Shown here one piece after another: positions 8,050 through 15,034 of a stretch of 32,829 nucleotides of DNA. The stretch comes from QHYU01 sp041493955. GTDB taxonomy: Bacteria; Acidobacteriota; Terriglobia; Acidiferrales; UBA7541. The stretch lies in assembly GCA_041493955.1 (NCBI GenBank), contig JBGPZW010000018.1, positions 1-32,829 of the forward strand, in the 5' to 3' direction. The position numbers and the translations under genes are program-made. Each line of letters begins with the position of its first letter. Positions within the stretch are counted from its first letter, which is position 1. Below the pieces are notes generated by a model, which saw nothing but the letters and a program-made list of their open reading frames with translations, did no database searches and was not told where the DNA came from.

Positions 8050-8078
8050 TTGACGCTCGATGGGGCACCGACTAGAAT
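8050..8078 (+). promoter_or_regulatory. Promoter of the hrcA-grpE-dnaJ operon
   Basis: TTGACG (8050-8055), 17-base spacer, TAGAAT (8073-8078): a near-consensus housekeeping promoter. I looked for a CIRCE operator (TTAGCACTC, 9 bases, GAGTGCTAA) here and up to the hrcA start and did not find one. Confidence 0.65.
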
Positions 8079-8110
8079 AAAATTTGGACGATTTGAAATA
8101 GAACTAAGTC

Positions 8111-9154
8111 ATGCGCCACGCCGCCACACAAGAAAAGCGCAACCGGCAGATTCTGGCCGACATCGTGCGTACGTACATCGAGACGGGCGAGCCCGTCTCC
8201 TCACGCGCGATCTCGCGGCACCACACTGAGGGCTTGAGCCCGGCCACGATCCGTAACGTGATGGCCGATCTCGATGAGGCGGGCTACCTTTACCAGCCAC
8301 ACACCTCCGCCGGGAGAGTGCCGACGGCGGCGGGCTACCGCTTTTTTGCTGGGGAGGTTGCCGCGCGGGCCACGCTCGACCCGGCGGACCAGAAGTGGAT
8401 CAGCCAGGAACTCGGTTCCGCAGACACGCCCGAGGGGATCACGGCCCGCGCCGGGCATGTGCTGGCCGCGATTTCGCACGGGCTGGGGATCGTGGTTTCG
8501 CCCCCACTGGCGCGCATCGTACTTGAATACATGAAATTTGTTCTTTTGCCGGATGGGCGCATTGTAGTCGTGCTCATCTCTTCCGGGGGCACCACGCGCG
8601 ACAAGGTGATGCGTCCCGGGCGGCCGTTCACCCAGGCGGAGCTGGACCAGACTGCCGATTATCTGAACCGGCATTACGCCGAGTGGACGCTGGAGGCCAT
8701 TCGCGCCGACCTACTCGCGCGCCTGGCCACGGACCGCGAGCGCTACGATCGGCTGGCATCGAACGCGCTGGTGCTCTGCGACTCGAGCTTGCTGGCCGAC
8801 GCGCCCAGCCGGCAGCTCTATGTTGAAGGCGCGGCCCAGATCGCTGCGTCGGCGGATTTCTCCGACCAGGCGCAGTTGGGCGAGTTGCTGGCGGCCATCG
8901 AGGAAAAGACGAAGCTGGTGGCGCTGCTGAGCGTGTGCATTGAGGCTCCCGAACCGGTGCACGTGCAGATCGGCGTCAAGGAGATCAGCGCGGCCGGCGA
9001 GCACCTGGCCCTGATCAGTGCGCCCTACACCAGCCATGACCAGGTGCAGGGCTCGCTCGGCGTCTTGGGCCCGATGCGCATGGAGTACGAGCGTGCCATC
9101 ACGGCGGTGGCGTACGTGGCGCGGCTGTTCAGCGAGACCCTGAGCAGGAGTTAA
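8111..9154 (+). CDS. hrcA: Heat-inducible transcription repressor HrcA
   Basis: HrcA represses chaperone operons by binding CIRCE operators; GroEL keeps it active. The 347-residue length is typical. The N-terminal winged-helix domain (residues about 1-80) shows the diagnostic 'RNRQILADIVRTYIETGEPVSSRAIS' and 'LSPATIRNVMADLDEAGYLYQPHTSAGRVPTAAGYRFF'. The central GAF-like and dimerisation parts contain 'VLLPDGRIVVVLISSGG' and 'LGVLGPMRMEYERAITAVAYVARLFSETL' at the C-terminus. The start ATG 8111 matches the family N-terminus, though the upstream ribosome site is weak. It is first in a tight operon with grpE (6-base gap) and dnaJ. The missing CIRCE at its own promoter means autoregulation, if any, uses another or degenerate site. 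Confidence 0.95.
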   Translation: MRHAATQEKRNRQILADIVRTYIETGEPVSSRAISRHHTEGLSPATIRNVMADLDEAGYLYQPHTSAGRVPTAAGYRFFAGEVAARATLDPADQKWISQELGSADTPEGITARAGHVLAAISHGLGIVVSPPLARIVLEYMKFVLLPDGRIVVVLISSGGTTRDKVMRPGRPFTQAELDQTADYLNRHYAEWTLEAIRADLLARLATDRERYDRLASNALVLCDSSLLADAPSRQLYVEGAAQIAASADFSDQAQLGELLAAIEEKTKLVALLSVCIEAPEPVHVQIGVKEISAAGEHLALISAPYTSHDQVQGSLGVLGPMRMEYERAITAVAYVARLFSETLSRS

Positions 9155-9160
9155 AGAGCA

Positions 9161-9793
9161 TTGACGGAGCGCAGAGACCCGAAATACGACGACGCCGACG
9201 TGGAAAACATCGCGGAGGGCGAAGCCACCGAATCGTCCGCTCAGCCGTCTCCCCAGCCCGCGGCGGCTCCGGCGGCGGAGGGAGTCCCGGTGGCCGAGCA
9301 AATCGCCCGGCTCCAGGCGGAAAAAGACGAGCTGTGGCAGACACTGATCCGCCGCCAGGCGGATTTCGAGAACGCCCGCAAGCGTATCGAGCGGGAAAGC
9401 CACGAAGGCAGTCGGCGCGCCGTAGCCCGCCTGCTCGAAGAGCTGCTCCCCGTGCTCGACGCTTTTGAGCGGGCTTTGGCGGCGCACGACGATCCGGCGT
9501 ACGAGGACTACCGCAAGGGCTTCGAGCTCATCTACAAGCAGCTCCGGGAGGCGGCCGCGCGCCAGGGCCTCGAGCGCATCGAAGCCGAAGGAAAACCCTT
9601 CGACCCGCACATCCATCAGGCCATCGAACGCGTGGAGACCGAGGAGCACCCGGATGGCACGGTGCTGGAGGTGCTCCAGCCGGGCTACAAACTCGGCGAC
9701 AAGCTGCTCCGGCCCGCGATTGTACGCGTTGCCGTCCATCCACCGGCGAAGGGCGGCGGCAAAGCCTCCGGGGCCGGTAGTCGGGTGCACTGA
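9161..9793 (+). CDS. grpE: Nucleotide exchange factor GrpE
   Basis: GrpE releases ADP from DnaK during the chaperone cycle. The 210-residue product has an acidic, Pro/Ala-rich disordered N-terminus (about 1-45), then the long coiled coil ('EQIARLQAEKDELWQTLIRRQADFENARKRIERE') and the beta-wing head with 'FDPHIHQAIERVETEEHPDGTVLEVLQPGYKLGDKLLRPAIVRVA'. The start is TTG 9161. No in-frame ATG precedes the coiled coil, and AGGAG overlapping the hrcA stop lies about 10 bases upstream, so translation is probably coupled to hrcA. The gap to dnaJ is 20 bases. Confidence 0.94.
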   Translation: MTERRDPKYDDADVENIAEGEATESSAQPSPQPAAAPAAEGVPVAEQIARLQAEKDELWQTLIRRQADFENARKRIERESHEGSRRAVARLLEELLPVLDAFERALAAHDDPAYEDYRKGFELIYKQLREAAARQGLERIEAEGKPFDPHIHQAIERVETEEHPDGTVLEVLQPGYKLGDKLLRPAIVRVAVHPPAKGGGKASGAGSRVH

Positions 9794-9813
9794 AGGGACG
9801 CGCTCGAGAGCTC

Positions 9814-10950
9814 ATGCCCCCCAGCCGCAAACGCGACTACTACGAGGTACTCAGCGTCTCGCGGACTGCTGGGCCGGATGAGATTAAGTCGGCCTACCGC
9901 AAGGCGGCCCTCAAGTGGCACCCCGACCGGAATCCCGAGCACAAGCAGCAGGCCGAGGAGCGCTTCCGCGAGTCCACGGAAGCCTATAGCGTGCTCTCAG
10001 ACGCGCAGAAGCGCGCCGCCTACGACCGCTACGGCCACGCTGGCGTTTCCGGCATGGGCTTTGAGCCGGGCGCGGGCAACACGATCTTCGAAGAATTCCA
10101 GGACATTTTCGGCGATTTCTTTGGCTTTGAAGACATCTTCGGCGGCGTCCGGCGCGGGCGGACCCGCTCGCAGCGCGGGTCCGATCTGCGCTACGACATG
10201 ACCCTATCGTTTGAAGAAGCCGCGGCCGGGGTGCAAACCAAGATCAAGGTACCGCGCCAGGAGTTCTGCGAGGCGTGCAATGGCACCGGCGCCAAAGCCG
10301 GTACGGGCGTGGTTTCCTGCGAGTCCTGCGGCGGGCGCGGCCAATTGCACTACCAGCAGGGATTTTTCACCATTACGCGCACCTGCCCGGCCTGCCAGGG
10401 CGCCGGCCAAGTCGTGCGCGAGCGCTGTGCGGACTGCCGCGGCCAGGGACGCATCGAGAAAGAGCGCACCATTGATCTGCGTATTCCGCCCGGCGTGGAC
10501 AACAATACGCGCCTGCGCGTACCCGGAGAGGGAGAACGAGGCCCGAATGGCGGGCAGCCCGGCGACCTCTACGTTGTGCTTGAGGTCAAAGAGCATCCCT
10601 TCTTCGAGCGGCGGAATGCCGACCTCTACTGCACGATTCCCATTACCATCGCGCAGGCCACCCTCGGCGCGGAGATCAGCGTCCCCGGCCTCGGTGGCGA
10701 GGAGAAGCTGAAGATTCCCGAGGGCACGCAGACCGGTTCAATCTTCCGCCTGAAAGGGAAGGGCCTGCCCGATCCGCACGGCGGCGGCAAAGGCGATCTC
10801 TATTTTCACGTGCGCGTGGTGACACCGAGCAAACTCACCCGTGAGCAGCGCAAGCTACTCGAGCAACTGGGCGCGACCCTGCGCGCCGAGAACCGCCCCA
10901 CCGGGCGCGACGCTTCCTTCTTCGAAAAAGTAAAAGATATCTTCGGCTGA
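9814..10950 (+). CDS. dnaJ: Chaperone protein DnaJ (type I Hsp40)
   Basis: DnaJ delivers substrates to DnaK and stimulates its ATPase. The 378-residue protein has every type I domain. The J domain (about 5-72) has the HPD motif in 'ALKWHPDRNPE'. A Gly/Phe-rich linker follows ('GDFFGFEDIFGG'). The zinc domain has four CxxCxGxG repeats ('CEACNGTG', 'CESCGGRG', 'CPACQGAG', 'CADCRGQG'). The C-terminal substrate-binding domains include 'GDLYVVLEVKEHPFFERRNADLYCTIPIT'. It is the last gene of hrcA-grpE-dnaJ. dnaK is not in this cluster, so its partner must be encoded elsewhere. The 130 bases to the next (convergent) gene contain no clear terminator. Confidence 0.96.
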   Translation: MPPSRKRDYYEVLSVSRTAGPDEIKSAYRKAALKWHPDRNPEHKQQAEERFRESTEAYSVLSDAQKRAAYDRYGHAGVSGMGFEPGAGNTIFEEFQDIFGDFFGFEDIFGGVRRGRTRSQRGSDLRYDMTLSFEEAAAGVQTKIKVPRQEFCEACNGTGAKAGTGVVSCESCGGRGQLHYQQGFFTITRTCPACQGAGQVVRERCADCRGQGRIEKERTIDLRIPPGVDNNTRLRVPGEGERGPNGGQPGDLYVVLEVKEHPFFERRNADLYCTIPITIAQATLGAEISVPGLGGEEKLKIPEGTQTGSIFRLKGKGLPDPHGGGKGDLYFHVRVVTPSKLTREQRKLLEQLGATLRAENRPTGRDASFFEKVKDIFG

Positions 10951-11080
10951 GGATGGTCGCCGGAAATCAGCTTTCCCTGCGCTGTCAATCTTGTCCTGGC
11001 GAGATTCCCCTTGCTCGTTCGGCGCAGGGGACCCGTTCAGTGTCTCACGGAGAGGCGGGAGTGGGCGCTTGGCGCGAGCC

Positions 11081-11833
11081 TCAGTTACAGCCTGAACTGC
11101 CGTAAACCGGTGCGCCGGGAACCGCCATCATGGTGCAGTTGCCGTCGGAGGCCATTGCGGCGCCGCTGCCGTCGCGCCAGTTCCATTGTTTATTGCTTCG
11201 TGAGCGCTGTGCCTGCTGCAGGGCCGTCCACAGATTGGCGATGGGCATCGGGTTGCCTTCCTCACCGATGTATCCGGTCCTGCCGTCAAGCCACGCGCGG
11301 CCGCGGCGCACGTCCCCGAAAAGCTGCTGGCAGTAGATGACCTCGGTCATGTTCAGCTCCCGGCCGTTGATGAACACTCCGGTGTTACCGTTGGAAGCGT
11401 TGGCTGGGAGTGGGCCGAAGTCGTGGCCGGGGTGAATAAAACCAGCTGTCTCGTGCCCCCAAAGACCGTAGAGCCCGCTGCGCGAGTCGTACCAGAAATG
11501 GCCGCGCGGCGGCGGGTAACGGTAGAGCTGAATCAGCTCCCGTACTTGCTGGGGGATGAGCTGTCGTTCGTTGATGAAGATGCCCGTCCCCTGCTCGGCG
11601 ATTTCCTGCGGTTGGTAACGACCCGCTTCCGTGCTATGAGGCGTCGAGTACTGCGGGCCGCTTGCCGCGCGGGAGGCCGCATCCTGGCTCGCAGACGCAG
11701 GTGTGCTTGTCTTGGAATCTGGGGTGCGAGAGTCATTCGCAAGACGCCACTGACGGAGTGCCATACCGGTGGCAAGAACGGCCACCAATCCCATCGCAAT
11801 CAGGAGAATAAGGAGGACTTTGCGACTCGGCAC
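11081..11833 (-). CDS. Membrane-anchored protein of unknown function with a duplicated 'TG(I/V)FIN' module
   Basis: I do not recognise this protein. GTG 11833 is chosen as start because AGAGGAG lies 7 bases upstream and it places a basic MPSRK directly before the hydrophobic helix (residues 6-25). An in-frame TTG at 11908 overlaps the predicted promoter. The 250-residue product has a signal anchor, a Ser/Thr/Ala-rich linker (about 33-80) and two copies of an approximately 50-residue module. Copy A (83-134) begins TGIFINERQL and contains FWYDSRSGLYG. Copy B (151-201) begins TGVFINGREL and contains AWLDGRTGYIG. Both follow TG-[IV]-FIN-x-R-x-L ... W-x-D-x-R-[ST]-G-x-x-G. The C-terminus has C233 and C249, which could form a disulfide outside the cytoplasm. 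It is divergent from rsmE with overlapping promoters. Confidence 0.8.
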   Translation of the reverse strand: MPSRKVLLILLIAMGLVAVLATGMALRQWRLANDSRTPDSKTSTPASASQDAASRAASGPQYSTPHSTEAGRYQPQEIAEQGTGIFINERQLIPQQVRELIQLYRYPPPRGHFWYDSRSGLYGLWGHETAGFIHPGHDFGPLPANASNGNTGVFINGRELNMTEVIYCQQLFGDVRRGRAWLDGRTGYIGEEGNPMPIANLWTALQQAQRSRSNKQWNWRDGSGAAMASDGNCTMMAVPGAPVYGSSGCN

Positions 11834-11878
11834 GGAGGGGCTCCTCTGCGTGTTTTCCTGGGAAGACCTGCTGGCCGT

Positions 11879-11887
11879 TGGTATAAC
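11879..11887 (+). promoter_or_regulatory. Extended -10 promoter of rsmE
   Basis: TGGTATAAC (11879-11887) is an extended -10 element 25 bases before the rsmE ATG. No convincing -35 is visible. It overlaps the -10 box of the divergent gene. Confidence 0.45.
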
Positions 11888-11908
11888 ATTCTCCGCGGCC
11901 GAGTGCAA
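11880..11908 (-). promoter_or_regulatory. Promoter of the TG(I/V)FIN-module gene, overlapping the rsmE promoter
   Basis: On the minus strand TTGCAC (11908-11903), 17 bases, TATACC (11885-11880). The predicted leader of about 40 bases holds the AGAGGAG ribosome site. Its -10 box shares bases with the plus-strand -10 box of rsmE. Confidence 0.5.
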
Positions 11909-11912
11909 GCTG

Positions 11913-12656
11913 ATGCGTCGCCGCTTCTTCGTCGAGCGCTTTGAGGGCCGCGTGGCGTTTCTTTCCGGAGACGCCGCGCATCACCTGGCGCGCGTCTTGC
12001 GCGCCGAGCCCGGGCAACTCTATGAATTGAGCGATGGACAGAGCCTGTGGCTCGCCCGCATTGGGCGCGTGGGCCGGAACGCCGTCGAGTTCTCGCTCGT
12101 TGAACCGCTGGCCGCGCGCGCGGCGCGGCTGGAACTGACCCTATTGCTGGCCATCGTGAAATTCGATCGCTTCGAGTGGGCGCTGGAGAAGGCCACCGAG
12201 CTGGGCATCACGCAAATCCTGCCGCTGGCCGCGGCGCGCAGCGAGAAGGGGCTGGTTGCTGCGGCGGCCAAGCGGGCCGCGCGCTGGCAGAAAATCCTGC
12301 TCGAGGCGGCACAGCAGTCGAGGCGGCTGTGGCCGCCGACTCTGCTGGCTTGCGCGCGGCCCCGTGACGCGTTCTCGAACGCAGGGGCAGGAGCGAGGGG
12401 GCCCGATTCAGAGGCACCGATCAAGCTCCTCCTATCTGAGCGCCAGAATGCGCCGTCGCTGCGAGCTGTGCTGGAAGGGAAGTCCACGCGAGGGGCGGTC
12501 GTCGCGATCGGGCCCGAAGGCGGGTGGACCGACGAAGAGCTTGTGGCCGCGCACGCCGCGGGATTCGCCGAGGTTTCGCTTGGTGCGAACATCCTCCGGA
12601 CCGAGACGGCGGTAACGGCGGCTCTGGCCATCCTTAACTACGCGCTTGGCGATTGA
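11913..12656 (+). CDS. rsmE: 16S rRNA (uracil-1498-N3)-methyltransferase RsmE
   Basis: RsmE uses S-adenosylmethionine to methylate U1498 of 16S rRNA in the small-subunit decoding region. ATG 11913 gives 247 residues beginning MRRRFFVE, the standard RsmE N-terminus. An upstream in-frame ATG at 11769 would run through the divergent gene and is rejected. The N-terminal PUA-like domain (about 1-70: 'SGDAAHHLARVLRAEPGQLYELSDG') is followed by the SPOUT trefoil-knot domain, with 'KFDRFEWALEKATELGITQILPLAAARSE', 'AIGPEGGWTDEEL' and 'SLGANILRTETAVTAALAILN'. The last two form the S-adenosylmethionine-binding knot. The region around residues 150-180 is slightly longer than usual and Gly/Ala-rich. The promoter of the next gene lies inside its 3' end. 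Confidence 0.94.
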   Translation: MRRRFFVERFEGRVAFLSGDAAHHLARVLRAEPGQLYELSDGQSLWLARIGRVGRNAVEFSLVEPLAARAARLELTLLLAIVKFDRFEWALEKATELGITQILPLAAARSEKGLVAAAAKRAARWQKILLEAAQQSRRLWPPTLLACARPRDAFSNAGAGARGPDSEAPIKLLLSERQNAPSLRAVLEGKSTRGAVVAIGPEGGWTDEELVAAHAAGFAEVSLGANILRTETAVTAALAILNYALGD

Positions 12657-12674
12657 GGCTCGTTGTTCTACGAT
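12646..12674 (+). promoter_or_regulatory. Promoter of the putative beta-barrel gene, partly inside rsmE
   Basis: TTGGCG (12646-12651), 17 bases, TACGAT (12669-12674). Only 9 bases separate the -10 box from the ATG at 12684, so the mRNA would be leaderless or nearly so. Confidence 0.5.
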
Positions 12675-12683
12675 AGGCGCGCC

Positions 12684-13601
12684 ATGGAGGGAACATTGAA
12701 GCCCGGCTTCATCCGCGCCCGGCTGGGTTCGGCGCGCGCCGGATTTGTGGCCACCCACCTTTTCCTCGTCCTCCTTTTGTGGCTGCTTGCGTGGGCGCCA
12801 CTTGCTGCGCAGACCCGCCCGCTACGCACCAGCGACGCTGAAATCCTGCCGCCGGGCACGCTTCGCGCGGAAGTCGGCTTTGACTTCCTGCAGGACGTGG
12901 ATTTCCCGCTCAGTGGGCTTTCGGGCGACGTCACCTCAGTTGGTGTGATCGGGCTGCGGTTGGGGGTCGGCAAGATTGTCGAAGTGCAGCTGGAAGGCGC
13001 GGTCCAGAATTTCCTCGATATCCGGAATCGGGGCAAATCCTTCGTGCCGCTGCAGCTGGCGGTTGCCAGCAGCGCACATGACGCTGGCGACTTCTCGCTC
13101 AGCACAAAGATTCGTATCCTCCCGGAAACCGACCACCGCCCCTCGTTCGCCATGCGTTTCGGTTTCAAGATGCCGAACTCGAAGCAGAACAACGGCATCG
13201 GCACGAATTCCACGGACGTGTTCGCCGCGATGATCCTGCAGAAGCACTTTGGCAAGCTGAATGTCTTCGGCGACGTGGGGCTGGCCATTCTGCAAGCGAC
13301 CAATACGCAGTTCAAACAGAATGACGTTCTTCTCTTTGGCGGGGCGTTTAGCTACCCGCTGCACCGCCGGGTGAATGTTGTGGGCGAGGTGGCGGGGCGC
13401 AGGTCTACGCGGAAGATCAGCACGGACCTGATCGGGACAGAAAGCCAGTCGCAAGCTCGTCTCGGATTGCAAATCTTTGCCGGGGGGTTCCAGTGGGACC
13501 TGGCTGGCCTCGCCGGAATCGCCAAGAACGATCCCCGGAGCGGGTTCACCTTCGGCGTAAGTAAAGATTTTCGATTGTTTGACTACGGCAAGTTGCAATA
13601 G
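12684..13601 (+). CDS. Putative outer-membrane beta-barrel protein
   Basis: A 305-residue exported protein. Residues about 20-43 (GFVATHLFLVLLLWLLAWAPLAAQ) form the signal peptide, after an unusually long basic N-terminus; a shorter start cannot be excluded. The mature part is a string of short alternating polar/hydrophobic strands, for example 'GTLRAEVGFDFLQDVDFPL', 'DFSLSTKIRIL', 'SFAMRFGFKMPN', 'RVNVVGEVAGRRS', 'QARLGLQIFAGGFQWDLAGLAGIAKNDPRSGFTFGVSKDF'. It has no cysteines that I noticed. The pattern resembles transporter-type barrels of the phenol-degradation (MetA-like) group, but I cannot name a family or substrate. No recognisable ribosome-binding site precedes ATG 12684, fitting the predicted leaderless start. 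Confidence 0.75.
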   Translation: MEGTLKPGFIRARLGSARAGFVATHLFLVLLLWLLAWAPLAAQTRPLRTSDAEILPPGTLRAEVGFDFLQDVDFPLSGLSGDVTSVGVIGLRLGVGKIVEVQLEGAVQNFLDIRNRGKSFVPLQLAVASSAHDAGDFSLSTKIRILPETDHRPSFAMRFGFKMPNSKQNNGIGTNSTDVFAAMILQKHFGKLNVFGDVGLAILQATNTQFKQNDVLLFGGAFSYPLHRRVNVVGEVAGRRSTRKISTDLIGTESQSQARLGLQIFAGGFQWDLAGLAGIAKNDPRSGFTFGVSKDFRLFDYGKLQ

Positions 13602-13723
13602 GTGCGCGGCACGACGACTCCCGGTCGCGTATCTGCAATTCGACACGACCTGAAGCATGTCTGGCGTTCGTCCTTCTACGGGCCCCTGGATTGTTCAACG
13701 TGCTTTGTTGGGAGGTCTAACCA

Positions 13724-14101
13724 ATGGCAACCAAGCAACCGCTGTCATTTGAGCGCGCGATGGAGCAGGCCCGGAAGTACCTGCACAACAGAAAGAAACT
13801 TTCCTGGCTGCTGCGTCATGCGGCCCACAGAGCCGACGAGCACAAGGAGACGCTCGTCGATACCTGGAGCCACCTGCGAACGCTGATTCGACTGATGCGC
13901 GCCTCGGTGAGCGGGAGGTACGCTTCGCCGGTGGGCACCATCACCATGGCCGTGGCCGCGCTGATCTACTTCGTGACCCCGTTCGACATGATTCCGGATG
14001 GTATCCCGGTACTGGGATTTGTGGACGATGCGGCGGTGGTGAGCCTGGTCGTGGGGGCGAATCTTGAGACCATCCATCGTTTCCTCGAGCAAGAGCGATA
14101 A
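13724..14101 (+). CDS. YkvA-like (DUF1232) small membrane protein
   Basis: A 125-residue protein. Its C-terminal half holds the DUF1232 signature 'TITMAVAALIYFVTPFDMIPDGIPVLGFVDDAAVVSLVV', a hydrophobic segment with the conserved YF.TPFD.IPD core. The N-terminal about 60 residues are basic and helical (RKYLHNRKKLSWLLRHAAHRADEHKE). Function is unknown; members are small inner-membrane proteins. ATG 13724 is preceded by GGGAGGT, a good ribosome-binding site. The 122 bases before it contain no clear promoter, so it may be read from the barrel gene upstream. Confidence 0.88.
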   Translation: MATKQPLSFERAMEQARKYLHNRKKLSWLLRHAAHRADEHKETLVDTWSHLRTLIRLMRASVSGRYASPVGTITMAVAALIYFVTPFDMIPDGIPVLGFVDDAAVVSLVVGANLETIHRFLEQER

Positions 14102-14147
14102 TCGCCCGGATGCGAGGCGAGGGGTGAGGCGGGCGATGGCGGCTCCC

Positions 14148-14879
14148 CTAACGCGGGGATGAGTACGCGAAACGGTGGCGCAGAATCGTCCAGATGATTC
14201 TTGCTCCAGCGAGAATGCTACCGCGCAGGCTGCCCGCGATCTTCGACTCGCCGCCGCGCCTTCGGCGGTGTCGCACGGGGATTTCCCAGACCCGGATGGG
14301 CTGCAGCGCGGCCTTAATCTGCATCTCGATGGTCCAGCCGAAAGTGGTGTCGCGCATCTCCAGGCGTTCGAGCGCGTCGCGGCGAATCGCGCGGAAGGGA
14401 CCAAGATCAGAATAGTGTGCGCCGTAGAGTAGGCGCATCAGAGAAGTAGCAAGGCGGTTGCCGAACTCCTGGTGGGGCGTGAGCGAGCCGGCCTCTCGTT
14501 CGCCCAGGACCCGCGAGCCCAGCACCAACTCTGCCTCGGCCCGCTCGATCGGCTCGAGCACGTGCGCCAGGTCCGCCGGATCATCGCTCCCGTCGGCGTC
14601 CATAAAGGCGACGATGCTCACGTCGGGCCGTAGCGCGGCAATTCCCGCTAGGCACGCGCTCCCATACCCCCGGCGCAGCTCGCTGACCACCTGCGCCCCG
14701 TGCGCCTGGGCGACCGCGGCGGTGCGGTCGGTGGAGCCGTTATCCACCACGATGACCTGCGCCAGCTCCACGGCCGATGACGCATGGGAAGCGGCCGCAC
14801 CCAATAGCTCGTCGAGGGTGGCAGCGATAGCTTCCTCTTCGTTGAGCGCGGGGAGGATCACTGCAAACCGTTCGGCCAT
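14148..14879 (-). CDS. Family 2 glycosyltransferase (polyprenyl-phosphate mannosyl/glucosyltransferase-like)
   Basis: A 243-residue GT-A fold enzyme that probably moves a sugar from a nucleotide donor to a polyprenyl phosphate or envelope glycan at the inner membrane. The opening 'FAVILPALNEEEAIAATLDELL' and 'VIVVDNGSTDRTAAVAQAHGA' bind the nucleotide. 'VAFMDADGSDDPADL' carries the DxD metal motif. 'DLGPFRAIRRDALERLEMRDTTFGWTIEMQIKA' and 'IPVRHRRRRGGESKI' are typical of the DPM1/dolichol-phosphate mannosyltransferase-like branch. It lacks the C-terminal transmembrane helices of GtrB-type enzymes. Acceptor unknown. A TAAGAT box ends 8 bases before the ATG. It is divergent from lepB. Confidence 0.9.
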   Translation of the reverse strand: MAERFAVILPALNEEEAIAATLDELLGAAASHASSAVELAQVIVVDNGSTDRTAAVAQAHGAQVVSELRRGYGSACLAGIAALRPDVSIVAFMDADGSDDPADLAHVLEPIERAEAELVLGSRVLGEREAGSLTPHQEFGNRLATSLMRLLYGAHYSDLGPFRAIRRDALERLEMRDTTFGWTIEMQIKAALQPIRVWEIPVRHRRRRGGESKIAGSLRGSILAGARIIWTILRHRFAYSSPR

Positions 14880-14946
14880 TTCGGTGCATCTTATGACGGA
14901 GCGGGGAGGCTTGTCGAATCCGCCCAGCGGAGCGGCTCAATTCGTC

Positions 14947-14976
14947 TTGGCGCGAAGCCCTGCCGCATGGTATAAA
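14947..14976 (+). promoter_or_regulatory. Promoter of lepB-carA-carB
   Basis: TTGGCG (14947-14952), 18 bases, TATAAA (14971-14976), with an extended TGG just upstream of the -10. The predicted start of transcription is near 14983, at the base of a small hairpin (TTCCG-CAA-CGGAA, 14983-14995) that would pair with the only GGAA purine run before the start region. Confidence 0.6.
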
Positions 14977-14994
14977 TGCAGGTTCCGCAACGGA

Positions 14995-15034
14995 AGATGC
15001 AAGAATTAGTCAACAGATGCAAGAATTAGTCAAC
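14995..15034 (+). repeat. Exact 20-bp tandem duplication spanning the lepB start codon
   Basis: AGATGCAAGAATTAGTCAAC occurs at 14995-15014 and again at 15015-15034 with no gap and no mismatch. Each copy contains an ATG. The second ATG (15017) is in frame with lepB; the first (14997) is out of frame because 20 is not a multiple of three. Confidence 0.95.
14997..15029 (+). other. Ten-codon out-of-frame ORF overlapping the lepB start
   Basis: The first copy of the duplicated start reads MQELVNRCKN and stops at TAG 15027-15029, 10 bases into lepB. It directly follows GGAAG. If ribosomes start here they terminate next to the true start and could re-initiate, so it may lower or couple lepB translation. 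There is no evidence that the peptide itself matters. Confidence 0.4.

Noticed and set aside
8050..8110. CIRCE operator before hrcA
   Set aside because: No TTAGCACTC/GAGTGCTAA arms or close variants are present.
10951..11080. Terminator between dnaJ and the convergent TG(I/V)FIN gene
   Set aside because: The CCCCT/AGGGG pairing is only 5 bp with mismatches beyond it.
11769..11912. Longer rsmE starting at ATG 11769
   Set aside because: It overlaps the start region of the divergent gene and precedes the -10 box; family proteins begin MRRFFVE, as at 11913.
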